A DNA stretch of 64,000 nucleotides, taken from positions 216,424-280,423 of the forward strand of contig CAJNDS010002778.1 of the NCBI GenBank assembly GCA_905221605.1, written 5' to 3'. Below are positions 12,501 to 23,545 of this stretch, one piece after another (position 1 is the stretch's first letter; each line of letters begins with the position of its first letter). The notes beneath the pieces were generated by a model that ran no database searches, was not told the origin of the DNA, and saw only the letters and a list, made by a program, of their open reading frames with translations. The DNA comes from Symbiodinium natans (lineage: Eukaryota; Sar; Dinophyceae; Suessiales; Symbiodiniaceae). Position numbers and translations under genes: made by a program.

Positions 12501-14363
12501 CCCTTTTGGGACAAAAGTTGGCCAGTTGGGTAGAGTGTAGCCCTCCGCCGGCCGAAACCGTTTTAAGTCCGATCGGGGTCCACCATCGACTTGCAAAGCC
12601 ACATCTGCCGTTGGCAGGAGGAAGGTCTCGTGAACCGCATGCCGGCAGCGATGCTCCGGGTGCCATGCTGGGAAAACCTGTGCTTTCCATGGCTCAGGCT
12701 GCCGTGCAAAAAGGATGCGTGATGCAGCCTGGAAAGGGCAGCCGCCGTAGGGACAGAACACACAAGCCACGAAAGGGATGGAGGCCAAAACCCCAGACGA
12801 AGAGGTCGCACAGGAGAACTCACCAACTGGCATCACAGATGCAGTGAACAGCTGGACGATTCCGACTTGCTGAACAAAACCCGAAGTACCGGCCACAAGG
12901 TCACAGCCGCTCAATCCTGTGCAGTAGCACACTGCAGTTGCCCTTGCAATCTGAGAAATGGCCAGTGGCTCGCTCGGCGGCATCGTCACCAGAGAGGCAG
13001 AGTCAAGAGGAAAAGATCGGTTTCCGGCTTGACACGTGGCATCTGCGCAGAAAGCGGCCGGATCTGCTGCTGACGCTCCACAGACCGGAGTTTGTAGTGG
13101 CAATGGAGCTCCATCACCTCCATACACTCCATCGATGCCTCTGGACCAGGACAGCACTCCAAGGTCCCCCTGCACACCACCGATAGGCACGGCACAGGTG
13201 CCGTAGGCTGAGGGTATGCCCAGGAGAGCGTGGCAGCGGAAAGCGCGAGCAGCCAAACAACCAGCTGTTTCACAGCTACTTATCAAACCATCTGCAATGA
13301 GCTCAACATTCACCAAGTCGACGTGGCCAGAAGAAAAGCTTCCATCATCTGAATAGCACAGTAGCGCATGGCCTGCAGAATTGAAAGGTATGGGGTCCGA
13401 AAATGATGTGTTGATCTGCCTACTTCCGCGAGAGTCCAGCGTCGTCACGCCCGTGGCAGACGACAGCGGAGCGCCCACGAGCTCTGTGTTGAGCTCCATG
13501 CTTGAGCCGGCAGCACATGCTCCGGCTAGCACGTCCTGGCGCGTGACCGTCGCATTTATTGCCTTCAGCCGCACGGAGCCAGAATCAATTACTGAAAGCA
13601 AAGGCAGCTGCAACGAGATCTTGCTGATGGGCTGGGCGGCGCTAAACTTGATGCTTTCGCCATCAGTGGCTGCTTTCTCCTCGCCGTTTGCGAAGACCAT
13701 GAACAATCCCGTTCCAGCAGGGAGCAGTGTCGTGACATATGCCTGTACGTTTATGAGCACGTTCAATAAGTCAGCATGACCTGAGGCGAATGAGCCATCA
13801 TCACTGAAGCATAAGCGATACGCCCCACCTTGCAAGAACGTGGCACCGGCAGCAATGTCCGCAGTAAGCGTCGTGACTCCCTGTGCCGCATTTGTTTGCG
13901 AGCCCCAACGGGCTGAAAGTGGAGCCTGCACGTACTGATCACTTACGGGTCCAAGCTGATCAGGTGCGCACTCCCCATTTCTTGCCTCCTCCTCTGTTAA
14001 GTATCCAAAGACTATACGTAAGCGGCCTGCTGCCACGTTGAAAAAGAATCCTTCAGGAAGGCCTATACTAATACCATAGAGTACCTCACCGGCCAGTAAA
14101 TGAAGCTCCTGACCATCAGCTGCTGAAGTAGTCTTGCTGCCAAACAGTTGCACGGTCAAGCTTGTGCCTGAAGGCAGTGTGGATGTAACAAACGGACTAG
14201 TCTGAAGCCGCCTTTCCGCGGAGGCATGGTCCAAAGTGGCATTCGGTGACTGTGACGAGGTCGATCCAGTTGCGGATGACTCTGCAGCCAAAGTTGCCAC
14301 AAGGGCCCACACCAGCACCCCCATTCGGAGGGTCTTTGACCGTCTTTCCATACTGCACGCCAC
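9574..14363 (-). CDS. LamG-domain receptor-like membrane protein
   Basis: Three exons fit: 14363-11399, 10664-10445 and 10150-9574. They total 3762 nt and give 1253 residues. The N-terminus has a signal-peptide-like core (about residues 14-27, MGVLVWALVATLAA). Residues ~61-210 and ~211-360 are a tandem duplication of an unnamed beta-type domain; each copy ends in LCFSDDGSFASGHADLLNV or LCYSDDGSFSSGHVDLVNV. Cysteine-rich segments with VCYC motifs follow. From about residue 968 (YLPLNEAEGD) a laminin-G/concanavalin-like domain spans all three exons: exon 2 gives VLPIAQWAHVAVVY, and exon 3 gives LRFYIDGALAYE and LDLDELRFYNVPLSSEDV. The end has a hydrophobic helix (~1209-1230) followed by RRHARR and a short tail, indicating a type I plasma-membrane protein that may bind glycans or a matrix ligand. 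Intron 1 uses a GC donor and intron 2 a GA donor. Domain content is seen; the ligand is unknown. Confidence 0.8.
10171..10200. repeat. Decamer repeat AGCATGTTCA x3 in LamG intron 2
   Basis: Three adjacent copies of AGCATGTTCA (the first begins with CG) lie within the inferred intron 10444-10151. The AGCATG core recurs in decamer arrays at 17.1 and 60.4 kb. Confidence 0.75.
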
Positions 14364-17120
14364 TGAGGCTGCACTGCAGCATCAAACATTGATTCCCACA
14401 CCGCGCATGTGGAGGTGAGAAATAGAGCTACTTCCCAAGCGGAGGAGTCTAAGCTGGTGCTGTGGGTAGTGAGTAGTGCGTATCCGGAGAATGACATCTG
14501 CTCAACTTTGTCAGTCTCCTGCTTGGCCGCTTAGCATGTCTTGCTGCCTACTTGCATTGCATGTAACTCGCGTGGACGGTGTGTAAGGGCAGAGCACTAA
14601 ACGTCATGCTTGCTTCTTGAAAGCAGGCCTCTGCCTCAGCACTCTTGCGATCATGTGAAACGAAGAGTCAGAAGTTGTTTGCCCATCTTCCTTTTGCTGT
14701 GTTTTAGTCTGTTGTAGACCGTAGAATTTCTTGCTGCAGCCAGGAGCAGCGGGCATGGCACTTGCATGTTACATGTTCAGCGTGAGGGGCATCGCCGCGG
14801 CAAGATCTCCTCCGAATGCTCTTTTGGGCCCTTGCGCTGACACACGTCATGGGCTGAGACATGTTAAAACGGTCCAGTGCGCTTCACGAAGCGGAAGCAT
14901 GCCATCCAGCTGCTACTTGCTCGGCATCTTGTTGTGACTTCTAGGTTGTCGATGTTAGGCTGCTGGACAGCTCGTTTGGAAAACGCCAAACACCTGCAAT
15001 GCCTGAATTATTGCTTTGACTGCGCCCCGTGATAGTCGTTAACAGGATGTTGGAACGGAATGTTGGGAAGGATTAATAGATGAGATTTGAAGGGCCTCAA
15101 GATAAGGTTAATACACTATGAACAAGGTTAACCGTGGTGAAGACAATAATATAGTTACGAAGAGAACTCAACATTAAAATATCACAAATGAATGCAATGA
15201 GTGCGTGAATCCAGATGTTGAGTGAACGAAGCAAGCCCCAGTAGTGAAAAGAACAAATAAGAAGGGCCATTTTTGTGGTATTATTGATAGCCCCTTTTTT
15301 GGTGATATATGGCAATGGATCGCTGTTCGCCTGTGGGTTGGGGGCGCAGGCTCTTTATTCTGGTGAGAGCGGCGGTACATTTACACTGCATGTTCTGACC
15401 CCTGGCAGGGATGGGAAGATCCGTATTGCAATTGTAGCGGAGAGCTCCCATCTGCCACGTTTGGAACATTCGGTCCCAGCGTGCCCTTCCTTGGGTCCGT
15501 GAAATTACGCGAAATCTGAAAGGCTGTGAGGCCTAAGGCGTATTGGTAGCGTCAGCATTCCTTCCAGCAGGCCCCAGTGTTTTCCACTTCTTGCCAGAAC
15601 TGGGTACCACCCATAGCCGTGCGTTGGGGGTAGAGGAGAACAGCAAAAAATGTTCAAAAACATGTTTTTTGGGGAGCCCGAGCCCCTAACGAACAAGGGA
15701 TGGCGTTAAGGACCGTTTAGAGACTGCTTAGACTCTGCAACGCTATCCCCCCTATGGCTTTAGGTTTCTAGGGTGCCTAGTGCGTCCCTGAAGGGGGTCC
15801 CCAAAGAAACTCCTCGCTAGAATGCGACAATTCTGGAATCTCGGAAGGTTCTTAGCAGGCGACTAAAGAAACAGGCGGATGTCAACCGGATTTCTAGGCA
15901 GCTTTCAGGGACTCTGTGGCGATCTTGGAGGTTGAGGGCCTTGGGGCCCACACTCGGTGCCTTTGAGGACCCACTAGCTCTGACCGTTTGCCTCGTAGGC
16001 ACGAGCCTTGATTGGGGGGCCCAGGCCGAGGCGGGCTGCATAGCGATAAATAATGCTCGATTCCTACAGTGGAATGGCACACTGCTGTTGCCATGCCATG
16101 TTCCAGAAATCGGGAGGCACATCTTCTCTCAGAGAGGGAGAGAGATCGTGTGCTTTTCTGCACTTGTTGGGCATTCACTTCTGCTGTCTATTGCATGCAT
16201 CAGTTTCCTCACACATGCCCACGTTGAGCTGCATGCCATTGCTACCTGGGGTACGCGCATTTACCCTGCAGATTCTTTGGCCACGGATACCAAAGAGCAA
16301 CTGAGAAGCGGCCACAGCCTCAAGTCTGGGCGATTTGCGGTGAAGAGCTCAGTCCAAACCTGGTCGTTGCTTGGGAAGCTTTCCCGGCCCTGGAGCCTAC
16401 GGAGCCCGTACCCCTGAGCCAAAAGTCACTCAACGCTCAAGGCCCATTCGCTCCATCTCGGGTGTCGAGGCCTTCCGCGTAAGCCAGCACATCAGCGTTG
16501 GACACCTGGCTGCGGAACCTGAGTCGAACAAGCATGGCCCTCTTACAGCATGACTCGTCGTGCGGTTCAAATTCCCAGGCGTTTACGGAAAGGGCCACAC
16601 GTGTTCCCATGGAATCGATGCTTATGGACAGATCGCCACACAACAAAGAAACAACACCACTGGTAATTCTACCAGCAACGGGCTTCTCTGCGGATGGCAC
16701 TCCCAGGGATACTCTGCGGGACTCTCTCTGGGCTTTCTCGGGGTGGGCATTCCTCTTGTTTCAGTATCTTGGCACCTTGCAATCCAGGGTTGGCTGCGAT
16801 CGTGAACACATCCAACATACACATCATTCGCTCGCCATATGGGGCTGAGAGCCCTGCGGAGTGGAATGCCTGATTTGGAGATAGTGCTCCTGCCGGCAAG
16901 CCATCTGCCACCCGAGCTTCTGAATACTTCAGCAGCCTCGTGGCCGGGAAAGTTAGAAGTTGCTTAGGGGGTCTCCACTGTCAAGAAAGGCGGTCCCGGT
17001 CAGTGTCTCCGTGCCGTATCGGTGTCTTGGCCGGTGTTTCAGTGCTCCGCGGATGGCGTCCCGGACGGTGTCCCGGTCGGTCGGTGTCCCAGTCAGCTTG
17101 CGGTTTCTTCATCCATGGCA
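14364..17120. other. Upstream and intergenic DNA, no gene supported
   Basis: This is the 5' side of the LamG gene. An AT-richer stretch lies at about 15050-15310. Around 15520-16450 the frames are short on both strands. A 25-bp segment at about 16022-16046 resembles one at 44740-44764. No coding exon with a splice signal and no RNA gene was seen. Confidence 0.35.
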
Positions 17121-17200
17121 CTGCAGCATGATGCAATATCATGCAGCATGATGTAGCATGATGTAGCATGATGCAGCATGATGAAGCATGATGCAGCATG
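17121..17200. repeat. Decamer minisatellite ATGNAGCATG, 8 units
   Basis: Eight 10-bp units run exactly in register from 17121 to 17200 (ATGCAGCATG, ATGTAGCATG and variants). Unit 2 is the most diverged. Confidence 0.9.
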
Positions 17201-17439
17201 AAGCCTCCCAACCCCCGCTACTCCTGCCTAGACACTTACATACAGGTTCATGAAACCCGCTCCTGGGGCAGCGGTCGGCCCCGAAAGCTAACCTGCAAGG
17301 GACCCGTTGTAGGAAGAGCACTCATGTGCCATCCTTGTGCCGTTCTCATGTGCCATCAGCGAGTCTCAGGCTACGCCACGACCAAAGTTCGGATTCTCCG
17401 CTTGGCGGAGAGCCTGCAGGCATCTATTGCACTTGCCTA

Positions 17440-18256
17440 TGCCAGTAGGGCCGATTGTGCAGTGCAATGTGCAGTGCAATGTGAACAGGAAGAGAAGAAG
17501 ATGCAGCCTCTTCTCGAGCGGCAGCCTGAGATGGTACTGTCTCCTACTTCCGTCTTCAGGACAGCCGAAAAAAGGACGGGTAGACTCGGACAGGATCGGG
17601 CATCTTCCAGAGCGTCCAAGTTGCAGAACTGCGCGCACAAAGGTCGGCGACTTGCATTGCTGCCTGGCGGGCTGGAGCCATTGCGCAGATACCTCAAAAC
17701 TCTTAAACAACCCAACCCAAGTGTGAACAGGAACCCTTGGGTCACCTTTCAACGCATCCTGACGGGACTCACTTTGCTTGCCCTCCGTGCCTCCCAGGCC
17801 ATCTCGTCCATATCACAATCTGCCAGGGACAATTGCAGCTTCAAGACCATGTAGAGCGCAAGATACTGCAATAGTAAGCGTTCTTTTGTCGCGATCGTCT
17901 GAATTCACATCTCACTGCACCCAAGCTGCCTTCGATGGCCCCAGTGGCCCGTCTCCTGAATGCACGTGCCAGATCTCACCAAACACAGATATCCCACGAT
18001 GCCATCATGATATGCCACAAGAATGACATGTGTATAAAAGTGCTCATGAAATGCCCGGAATCTAGTTGCTACCTTAGAAGCCGAACTACACCTCTTTTAG
18101 AGCGCCCATTGGGTATGCCAAACGGACGAAGGGTGGCTGTGTGTGTGTGTGTGACGAAACTCTTCAATTTCCAGGGCTGCTCCTGGAGAGCTTGTTCGTG
18201 CCCTGCACCTCCTGAGCAACCTGAGCAAGATCGGTTTTGAGCCAGAACTGTAAGTT
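17440..18256 (-). CDS. Candidate exons of an unrecognised gene
   Basis: Minus-strand blocks with good splice signals line up. One block starts after a TTGCAG acceptor near 17870, reads MVLKLQLSLADCDMDEMAWE, and ends at a GTGAGT donor near 17784. The next begins after TTTTGAG near 17700 in matching phase and reads YLRNGSSPPGSN, then CAQFCNLDALEDARSCPS. An upstream piece near 17990-17930 (EIWHVHSGDGPLGPSK) can join through an AG|GC donor. Another block follows an ACTTACAG acceptor near 18243. No domain was recognised. Matching phases give moderate support that this is a real gene; its ends are unknown. Confidence 0.35.
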
Positions 18257-18420
18257 ACATTGCAAGTCGTCGGCAAAGCGCAGCTTGGAGCTCGGGTGCC
18301 CAATCTGAGAGCAGAGCCAACGGGAGAAAGGCGGCACTGCACCTGTTCACAGGCAGTCTACCCACGGCTGCATTTCCGATTCGGCTCTTATGTCGATCTG
18401 CTAAGAACCGTCTTTAGTGC

Positions 18421-18678
18421 GCCATGGCAGTAGCAGTAGCAGTAGCAGTAGGAGCAGTAGGAGCAGTAGGAGTAGTAGGGGTAGGAGGAGTAGCAGTAGC
18501 AGTAGCAGTAGCAGTAGCAGTAGCAGTAGCAGTAGCAGTAGCAGTAGCAGTAGCAGTAGCAGTAGCAGTAGCAGTAGCAGTAGCAGTAGCAGTTAGCAGT
18601 AGCAGTAGCAGTAGTAGTAGCAGTAGCAGCAGTAGCAGTATCAGTAGCAGTAGCAGTAGCAGTAGCAGTAGCAGTAGC

Positions 18679-18755
<77 letters not shown>

Positions 18756-18975
18756 GAGTAGGAGTAGGAGTAGGAGTAGGAGTAGTAGGAGTTCTAGTAG
18801 TAAAAGTAATAGCAGTAGTAGTAGCAGCAACAGAAGTAGTAGCGGTAGGAGGAGTAGGAGTAGGAGTAGGAGTAGGAGCAGAAGCAGGAGCAGGAGCAGG
18901 AGCAGGAGTAGAATAAGGAGGAGTAGGAGTAGGATCAGGAATAGTAGGAGTAGGAGTACTACAGTAGCAGTAAAA
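18421..18975. repeat. Long GCAGTA / AGT microsatellite
   Basis: About 550 bp of trinucleotide-phased repeat changes along its length: GGAGTA and GCAGTA units, then about 30 AGT units at 18680-18755, then GGAGTA and GGAGCA. Because the period is divisible by three, all frames stay open and give false proteins of Ser/Arg, Val/Ala or Leu runs. It is not regarded as coding. Confidence 0.95.
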
Positions 18976-19422
18976 TTAACAAGATACCACACGCGTGGCC
19001 GTGGTCATTTTGCCAGATTTCCTGTTTCGCTCACATTTCGGTTAAGGGGGTTCTTTCTTGTCCGCAAGATTGGCTGCGCAGTCGCTGAGGCAGGAGAGGG
19101 CCTGTGAGGCGGAAGCCCATCGTGAGACTTTCGCAGACATATTGTTTCTTTCTTACGACCGCTCTTCTCTATAGAGCCAAAGACACGGACCTTCAGATCA
19201 GCCCTTATGTGAACACATCTCTACACATCTCTTGGAAGCCTACAACGAACGAACTGCCACGAAGGTGCTGTGCCAAGGCACAAGAACCTGGCTGCGCATA
19301 CCATCAACGCGGCCACCAGTACAGTGGCGGTCTCCTTGGATTTCAGCAACTTGAAGAGCCTCATGGAGTTTGGCCTGACCGCTTCAAAGTTTGAAGATGG
19401 TTACCGACACAGCAGCTCGCTG
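18976..19422. other. Spacer with no gene seen
   Basis: This stretch lies between the microsatellite and the telomere-type repeats. Short frames only; nothing recognisable. Confidence 0.35.
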
Positions 19423-19480
19423 CCCTAAAACCTAAACCCTAAACCCTAAACACCCTAAACCCTAAACCCTAAACCCTAAC
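19423..19480. repeat. Interstitial telomere-type array CCCTAAA
   Basis: About eight copies of CCCTAAA, two of them imperfect, end in CCCTAAC. The unit is the complement of the plant/dinoflagellate telomere repeat TTTAGGG. Confidence 0.95.
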
Positions 19481-19603
19481 AAGAATTTCTCCGAGCGGCC
19501 CCATACAGCTCGGTCGGAATCGCCATGGCACCGGGCATCAGGACGAGGCCATGTCTGCCAATCGTCCAATTGTGCTCTCCAGCGCTGCAGCACCCGAGCC
19601 GCG

Positions 19604-19709
19604 GTTTAGGGTTGAGGGTTTAGGGTTTGGGGTTTAGGGTTTGGGGTTTGGGGTTTAGGGTTTAGGGTTTAGGGTTTAGGGTTTAGGGTTTAGGGTTTAG
19701 GGTTTAGGG
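19604..19709. repeat. Interstitial telomere-type array TTTAGGG
   Basis: About 15 units of TTTAGGG with TTTGGGG variants in the left half. The array is in the opposite orientation to the CCCTAAA array 123 bp to the left, so the two together form an inverted repeat around a unique spacer. Confidence 0.95.
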
Positions 19710-20178
19710 ACAGATCGTTCACTAAACCTGCAAGCACTTCCGACTCCCGCAGCGCTTCTTTCGGTCAGCTCCGAAAGCCAAACAATACAACGGTCTTTTT
19801 TTAAAGGATATGTAGAGTGCACACTAGGGCACACAACAATTTTCAAGCACACGCACCCGCAGAGTATTACCACCGCGTACTCAATAACAACAAGCATAGC
19901 ATCAGTGGCCGTACTCATCAAGATACTCAAAAAACAGCAATCATTGCAAGGACAGCAAAATATAGCACTCATGATACCAACAAAATGCCACCATTCCCGT
20001 GATCGCAAAGATAACAAGGATGCCTGCGCTTTATGGTAAGCAGAAGGAACATGATACAAGCGAGTCAAAACCAGCATATTGTAAAGTGGCACAAAGAGGC
20101 ATAGTTAATGGCAAAAGCTTGCGACAATAATGTGATACTGTACGGTTGCATGGCCAGGCTGTAAAACGGCGGCCCCGC
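19710..20178. other. Spacer downstream of the 20.2-21.5 kb gene
   Basis: A mildly AT-rich stretch with short frames. It is probably 3' flanking DNA of the gene that ends at 20179. No RNA gene was seen. Confidence 0.35.
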
Positions 20179-21461
20179 TCACTTCTCAATGGCCAGGCGC
20201 TGCCATTTCCCTTCGTCGGGCCTCAACAGTTCGGGTTGAAGTCTTCTGTGTTTAAGGCTTGGGGTGGCGAATTGCTCGTTTTTGCTTGCCTTAAATCCCA
20301 TTGAGACCGGGACCAACGACACTTCACGTTCTCCTTCTCGACCTTCAAAGATTGTCGAAACACTGGCCGCGTGAACGACATGCCCTCCGTTCAGAAGACA
20401 GGCTGAACCCAACTTTCTGTTGATACGTGGCATGTCGTAGCAGTTCACTTGCGGGCGATGTCTTGAACAGCGCTCCGATACACACGCATGGGTAGCTGAC
20501 ATCCAGCACGTTGTCTTGATGCCCTCTCAGGAATACAATGTCACCTGCCGCTGGCGTCTTGGATAAAGACTTTACACGTCGGCGAGATGAGAGACTGCAA
20601 TGAAAAAAAGCGAGTGATCATCTGATGCCTGTGCGGATCGGCCCTTCACCCTTTTCATTGGTAATCCTGACAGGTGGAACAAGAACCAGCAGGAACAAAG
20701 CGGGCTTGCTCTACCGCCGCTCTTGCTCTGTATGACAGGAAAAGGTATTCTGAGCTGCAATATGCTGAAGTCCTGATCCTCTGCCAGTCTCCGACTTCGG
20801 TGTACCGTCCCTGTACAAGAGCCGCATAATGATGCAACAACAGGACGCAGATGACATCAGCGTGGCTAGCTGGGCGTCTCTCCCGCACGGCAGTGCCCAC
20901 GAAATCCAGATAGACCTCCACAGAAAGGGATACTAATCCTTTGTGCTCGTACGATGCCAGAATGGATTCTGAGACTCCTGGCGCCAAGGTGACATCTCAG
21001 CGTCACGGTGTCCCCTGCACAACAAGATGCAAGTCAATGTCCCGATCGATAACACAGCACAACCAGATCAGCCGTCCAGCGCCACAAGTGTCATATATAA
21101 TCAAGCTTCCTCCCGTGCTTCCCGGACTTGCGATCCGTGCTTCACCCCACACCCGATTGCAGTAGTTCCAAGACTTGTTCCAGACATGTGGAGCAGTAAG
21201 CAAAGGAGCTTCACCGCCTGACTGTATGGCACCGCCTGTCAGGTCATGAGCAACCTCAAACACGCACATCAAAAGCGCTTCGCGCCACTTTCCACCACTC
21301 CGTGACTGCTGGCCTGCGCTCTTCTGAATGATGAGTGCCTGCGTTTGGAGATGGAGCTGTTGGGTGTCTCTTCGTATTTGCTTCTGTTCTTCTCCTTCTT
21401 CTTGTTTCGGGGAGAGGGAGGGGGAGCATCCTGTCTTCTTTTCTGCTTCGGCTGCGCGGCT
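20179..21461 (-). CDS. Multi-exon gene, possible oxygenase-like C-terminus
   Basis: A minus-strand block from an ACTTAG acceptor near 21462 to about 21003 is open over ~150 codons without an early ATG. It includes SPKQEEGEEQKQIRRDTQQL, SGGKWREALLMCVFEVAHD and GRLIWLCCVIDRDIDLHLVV. A second block starts after GCGCCAG near 20971: VSESILASYEHKGLVSLSVE and ADVICVLLLHHYAALVQ. A third begins near 20558 (TPAAGDIVFLRGHQ). The last block ends at a stop at 20179 and holds GSACLLNGGHVVHAASV and GEREVSLVPVSMGF. Its G..H.A....R.SLV spacing recalls the end of Fe(II)/2-oxoglutarate oxygenase barrels (distal His plus 2OG-binding Arg), but the HxD pair was not found. The function is therefore a weak guess; coding status is fairly sure. 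Confidence 0.5.
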
Positions 21462-21512
21462 AAGTTAATCAGAGCCCCTATAACAACCTCATAAAGCCTT
21501 ACCATCTTCATC

Positions 21513-22137
21513 TTGGTGGTCACCTGGTATATTCTTAGGATTTACAATTTCATGTCTTCAATTCGAACTTTGCTCTCATACTTTTTTGTTTTTTGTGCAT
21601 TTTCTGGATTTGTGGTTTCACTGTATTTTCGTAAATGCATTAGCGAATGTACGAAGTTAATAATGAAAGCATCTTTTTCTCCGCTCCTTTGGGAGTTTAT
21701 GGGGAAACCTCCAATTCCGCCAAGGGGCAAACAAACCTCTATTGTGTCTACATTCTTGTGTATTCCCTTACATTTGCCTCAGTGCGCAAAGTGTGAGATG
21801 GGTTGAACTTGGACCTGAAGCTGAGGGGTGTGCTTGTGGGGGGGGCAGGGTGCCTTGGACGCTTAACGTCTATCCTGCGCGTGCTCTTTGTTTTCTTGGA
21901 TTCTTCCCGCAAGCCTCTCTGGGATTGGGGTCTCGTTTGGCGCTTCAACGCGGAAGGCACTCCATCGGATCGCTTTGAGAGGGGCGTGGCGTGGGGAAGC
22001 GTGGACCATGCATGGATGTCAGGTTGACGGACGGGTTCGGAGGGTCGAGGACAAGGAGGGGGGAGCGCGGACGGGGAGCGTGACATTCGGTTGATGGGCA
22101 GGGGAGTGGGGGACACGCGGACAAGACAAGGGGTTCA
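21513..22137. other. AT-rich then G-rich stretch, no gene
   Basis: 21530-21770 is clearly more AT-rich than its surroundings, and the following 350 bp turn G-rich. A 97-codon plus frame over the AT-rich part is hydrophobic but has no recognisable family. No splice or RNA signal was seen. Confidence 0.35.
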
Positions 22138-22378
22138 GCGATGCGGAAGTCACCTTCCGCACCTCCGCGAACGCCCTCCGCGCGCGCCCTCCGCGCCCTC
22201 CGCGCGCTCCGCGCCCTCCGCGCCCTCCACGTCCTCCGCGCCCTCTCCGCGGTCCGAGACCCTCCGCGCCCTCCGCATCCCTCCGCGCCCTCCGCGCCCT
22301 CCGCCCCTCCGCCCGCCACGCCCTCCGCGCCCACCACGCCCTGCGCGCCCTCCGCGCCCTCCGCGCCCCCGCCCAGGA
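22138..22378. repeat. GC-rich minisatellite, CCTCCGCGC units
   Basis: About 25 units of an imperfect 9-mer (CCTCCGCGC/CCTCCGCGA). Period 9 keeps frames open on both strands and produces false Arg/Ala and Pro/Arg proteins. Confidence 0.9.
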
Positions 22379-22504
22379 CACTGTGTGCTGATGCCAAGGG
22401 TGCATTGCATCTATTCTGCGGGTGCATTGCGTCTGTTCTGCGGGTGTTTCCTTTGTAAAATATTTGTTTACAAGGCACGCACGTGCAGCATAGCCTTTGA
22501 GTGT

Positions 22505-22618
22505 CCATCTTACGGGGGCGAGGCGGGGGGGGAAAAGGGGAGGGCAGGGGGGAGGGGGGGGAGGGGGGAGGGCGGGGGGGAGGGGGGGGAGGGGGGGGGG
22601 GGGGGGGGGGGGGGGCAC
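22505..22618. repeat. Poly-G / GGGAGG tract
   Basis: A long purine tract rich in G-runs ends in an uninterrupted run of about 25 G. It contains many potential G-quadruplex-forming runs. Confidence 0.95.
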
Positions 22619-23545
22619 GTGCCGTCGTGGCGGGGACGCATTTGTTTGCTTCTTCCTGTCGTGGTGGCGGCGCGTTTTTTGCTTTGCTGTCATGGCGTGG
22701 ACGGAGGCTCACTCACTTTCCGGTCGCGGGGGGCTGCTGCGAGGGCTACGCAACAAGGACACGACGGTGTAACAACAAAAAGTCTCGGTTTGGGGTTCAT
22801 GAGGCTTCATAAGGTAAATCATGGCCAATCAAAAACAACAATGATTCCCGACCTTTCTTGACCGAAATGTACTTCCGAGCATTTTTTATTTCAAAATTCA
22901 GCGCATGGCATAAGATTGTGTAGGGTTAGCGAATGGCTTCATAGGGTGCTACTTCAAAAGAAACGGCGTTTGGATTTGGGGTCTCACGCGGTTGAGAGCA
23001 ACAAAGGCAAGTTGCATTCTTTCCCCTGCTTCATTCTGTCCTTCGAGGCCTTCCTTCGTTCTGTGCAGTACGTGTTTGCTTCCGGTCGATGCCGGCTTCC
23101 TTTCCTTCCGGCTTGCCTTTCCTCCTTCCTTCCTCCACTCGTAGCTGTTCCATTGAATCCAGAGTTTCATAAGTGGTGTGTTTCGCCAGTGCCGTCGACT
23201 GCGCGTGAGCACACCCAAGGCACGAGAAGGCCTCCTTGGTATAGATGAAATGGAAGTTTTCTTCTAGAATCTAGAAGATATAAACTGATATACACAAAAA
23301 CATTCCGACGAAATACAGAAGAACTAGAAGTTTTCCTAGGAAAATGATAGTAAACCGGTACGCTAATGCCCAACAAAGAAGTACTCGACAAAACAGGTCC
23401 TCCGTATGAGTGAATGTACATCTATATATATCTATGTCCAAGGGTGGCTGCCGTGCCGATCTTGCGTTTGTTGTTGGAAAGGTTTTTCAACTGACCGACA
23501 GAACATGACGAAGAAACAAAGCATGTCGGGCAAGTACTAAACTGC
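22619..23545. other. No gene; AT-richer segment
   Basis: From about 22750 to 23440 the composition is again AT-richer than average. Only short frames were found. No repeat or RNA gene was identified. Confidence 0.35.

Noticed and set aside
16410-16440. Partial match to the reverse complement of the dinoflagellate spliced leader (CTGAGCCAAAA)
   Set aside because: Only about 11 bases match; the rest of the 22-base leader and any downstream donor are absent. No spliced-leader gene was found in the window.
17198-17854. 218-codon plus-strand frame
   Set aside because: No domain or coherent composition; minus-strand blocks over the same DNA have matching splice phases and are preferred.
18424-19107. 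Long frames encoding Val/Ala then Ser/Arg (plus) and Leu/Thr-Ala (minus)
   Set aside because: They come entirely from the trinucleotide-phased microsatellite, which keeps all frames open.
22091-22861. 250-codon frames on both strands rich in Arg, Ala, Pro and Gly
   Set aside because: Produced by the 9-mer GC-rich array and poly-G tract; both strands are equally open and no domain is present.
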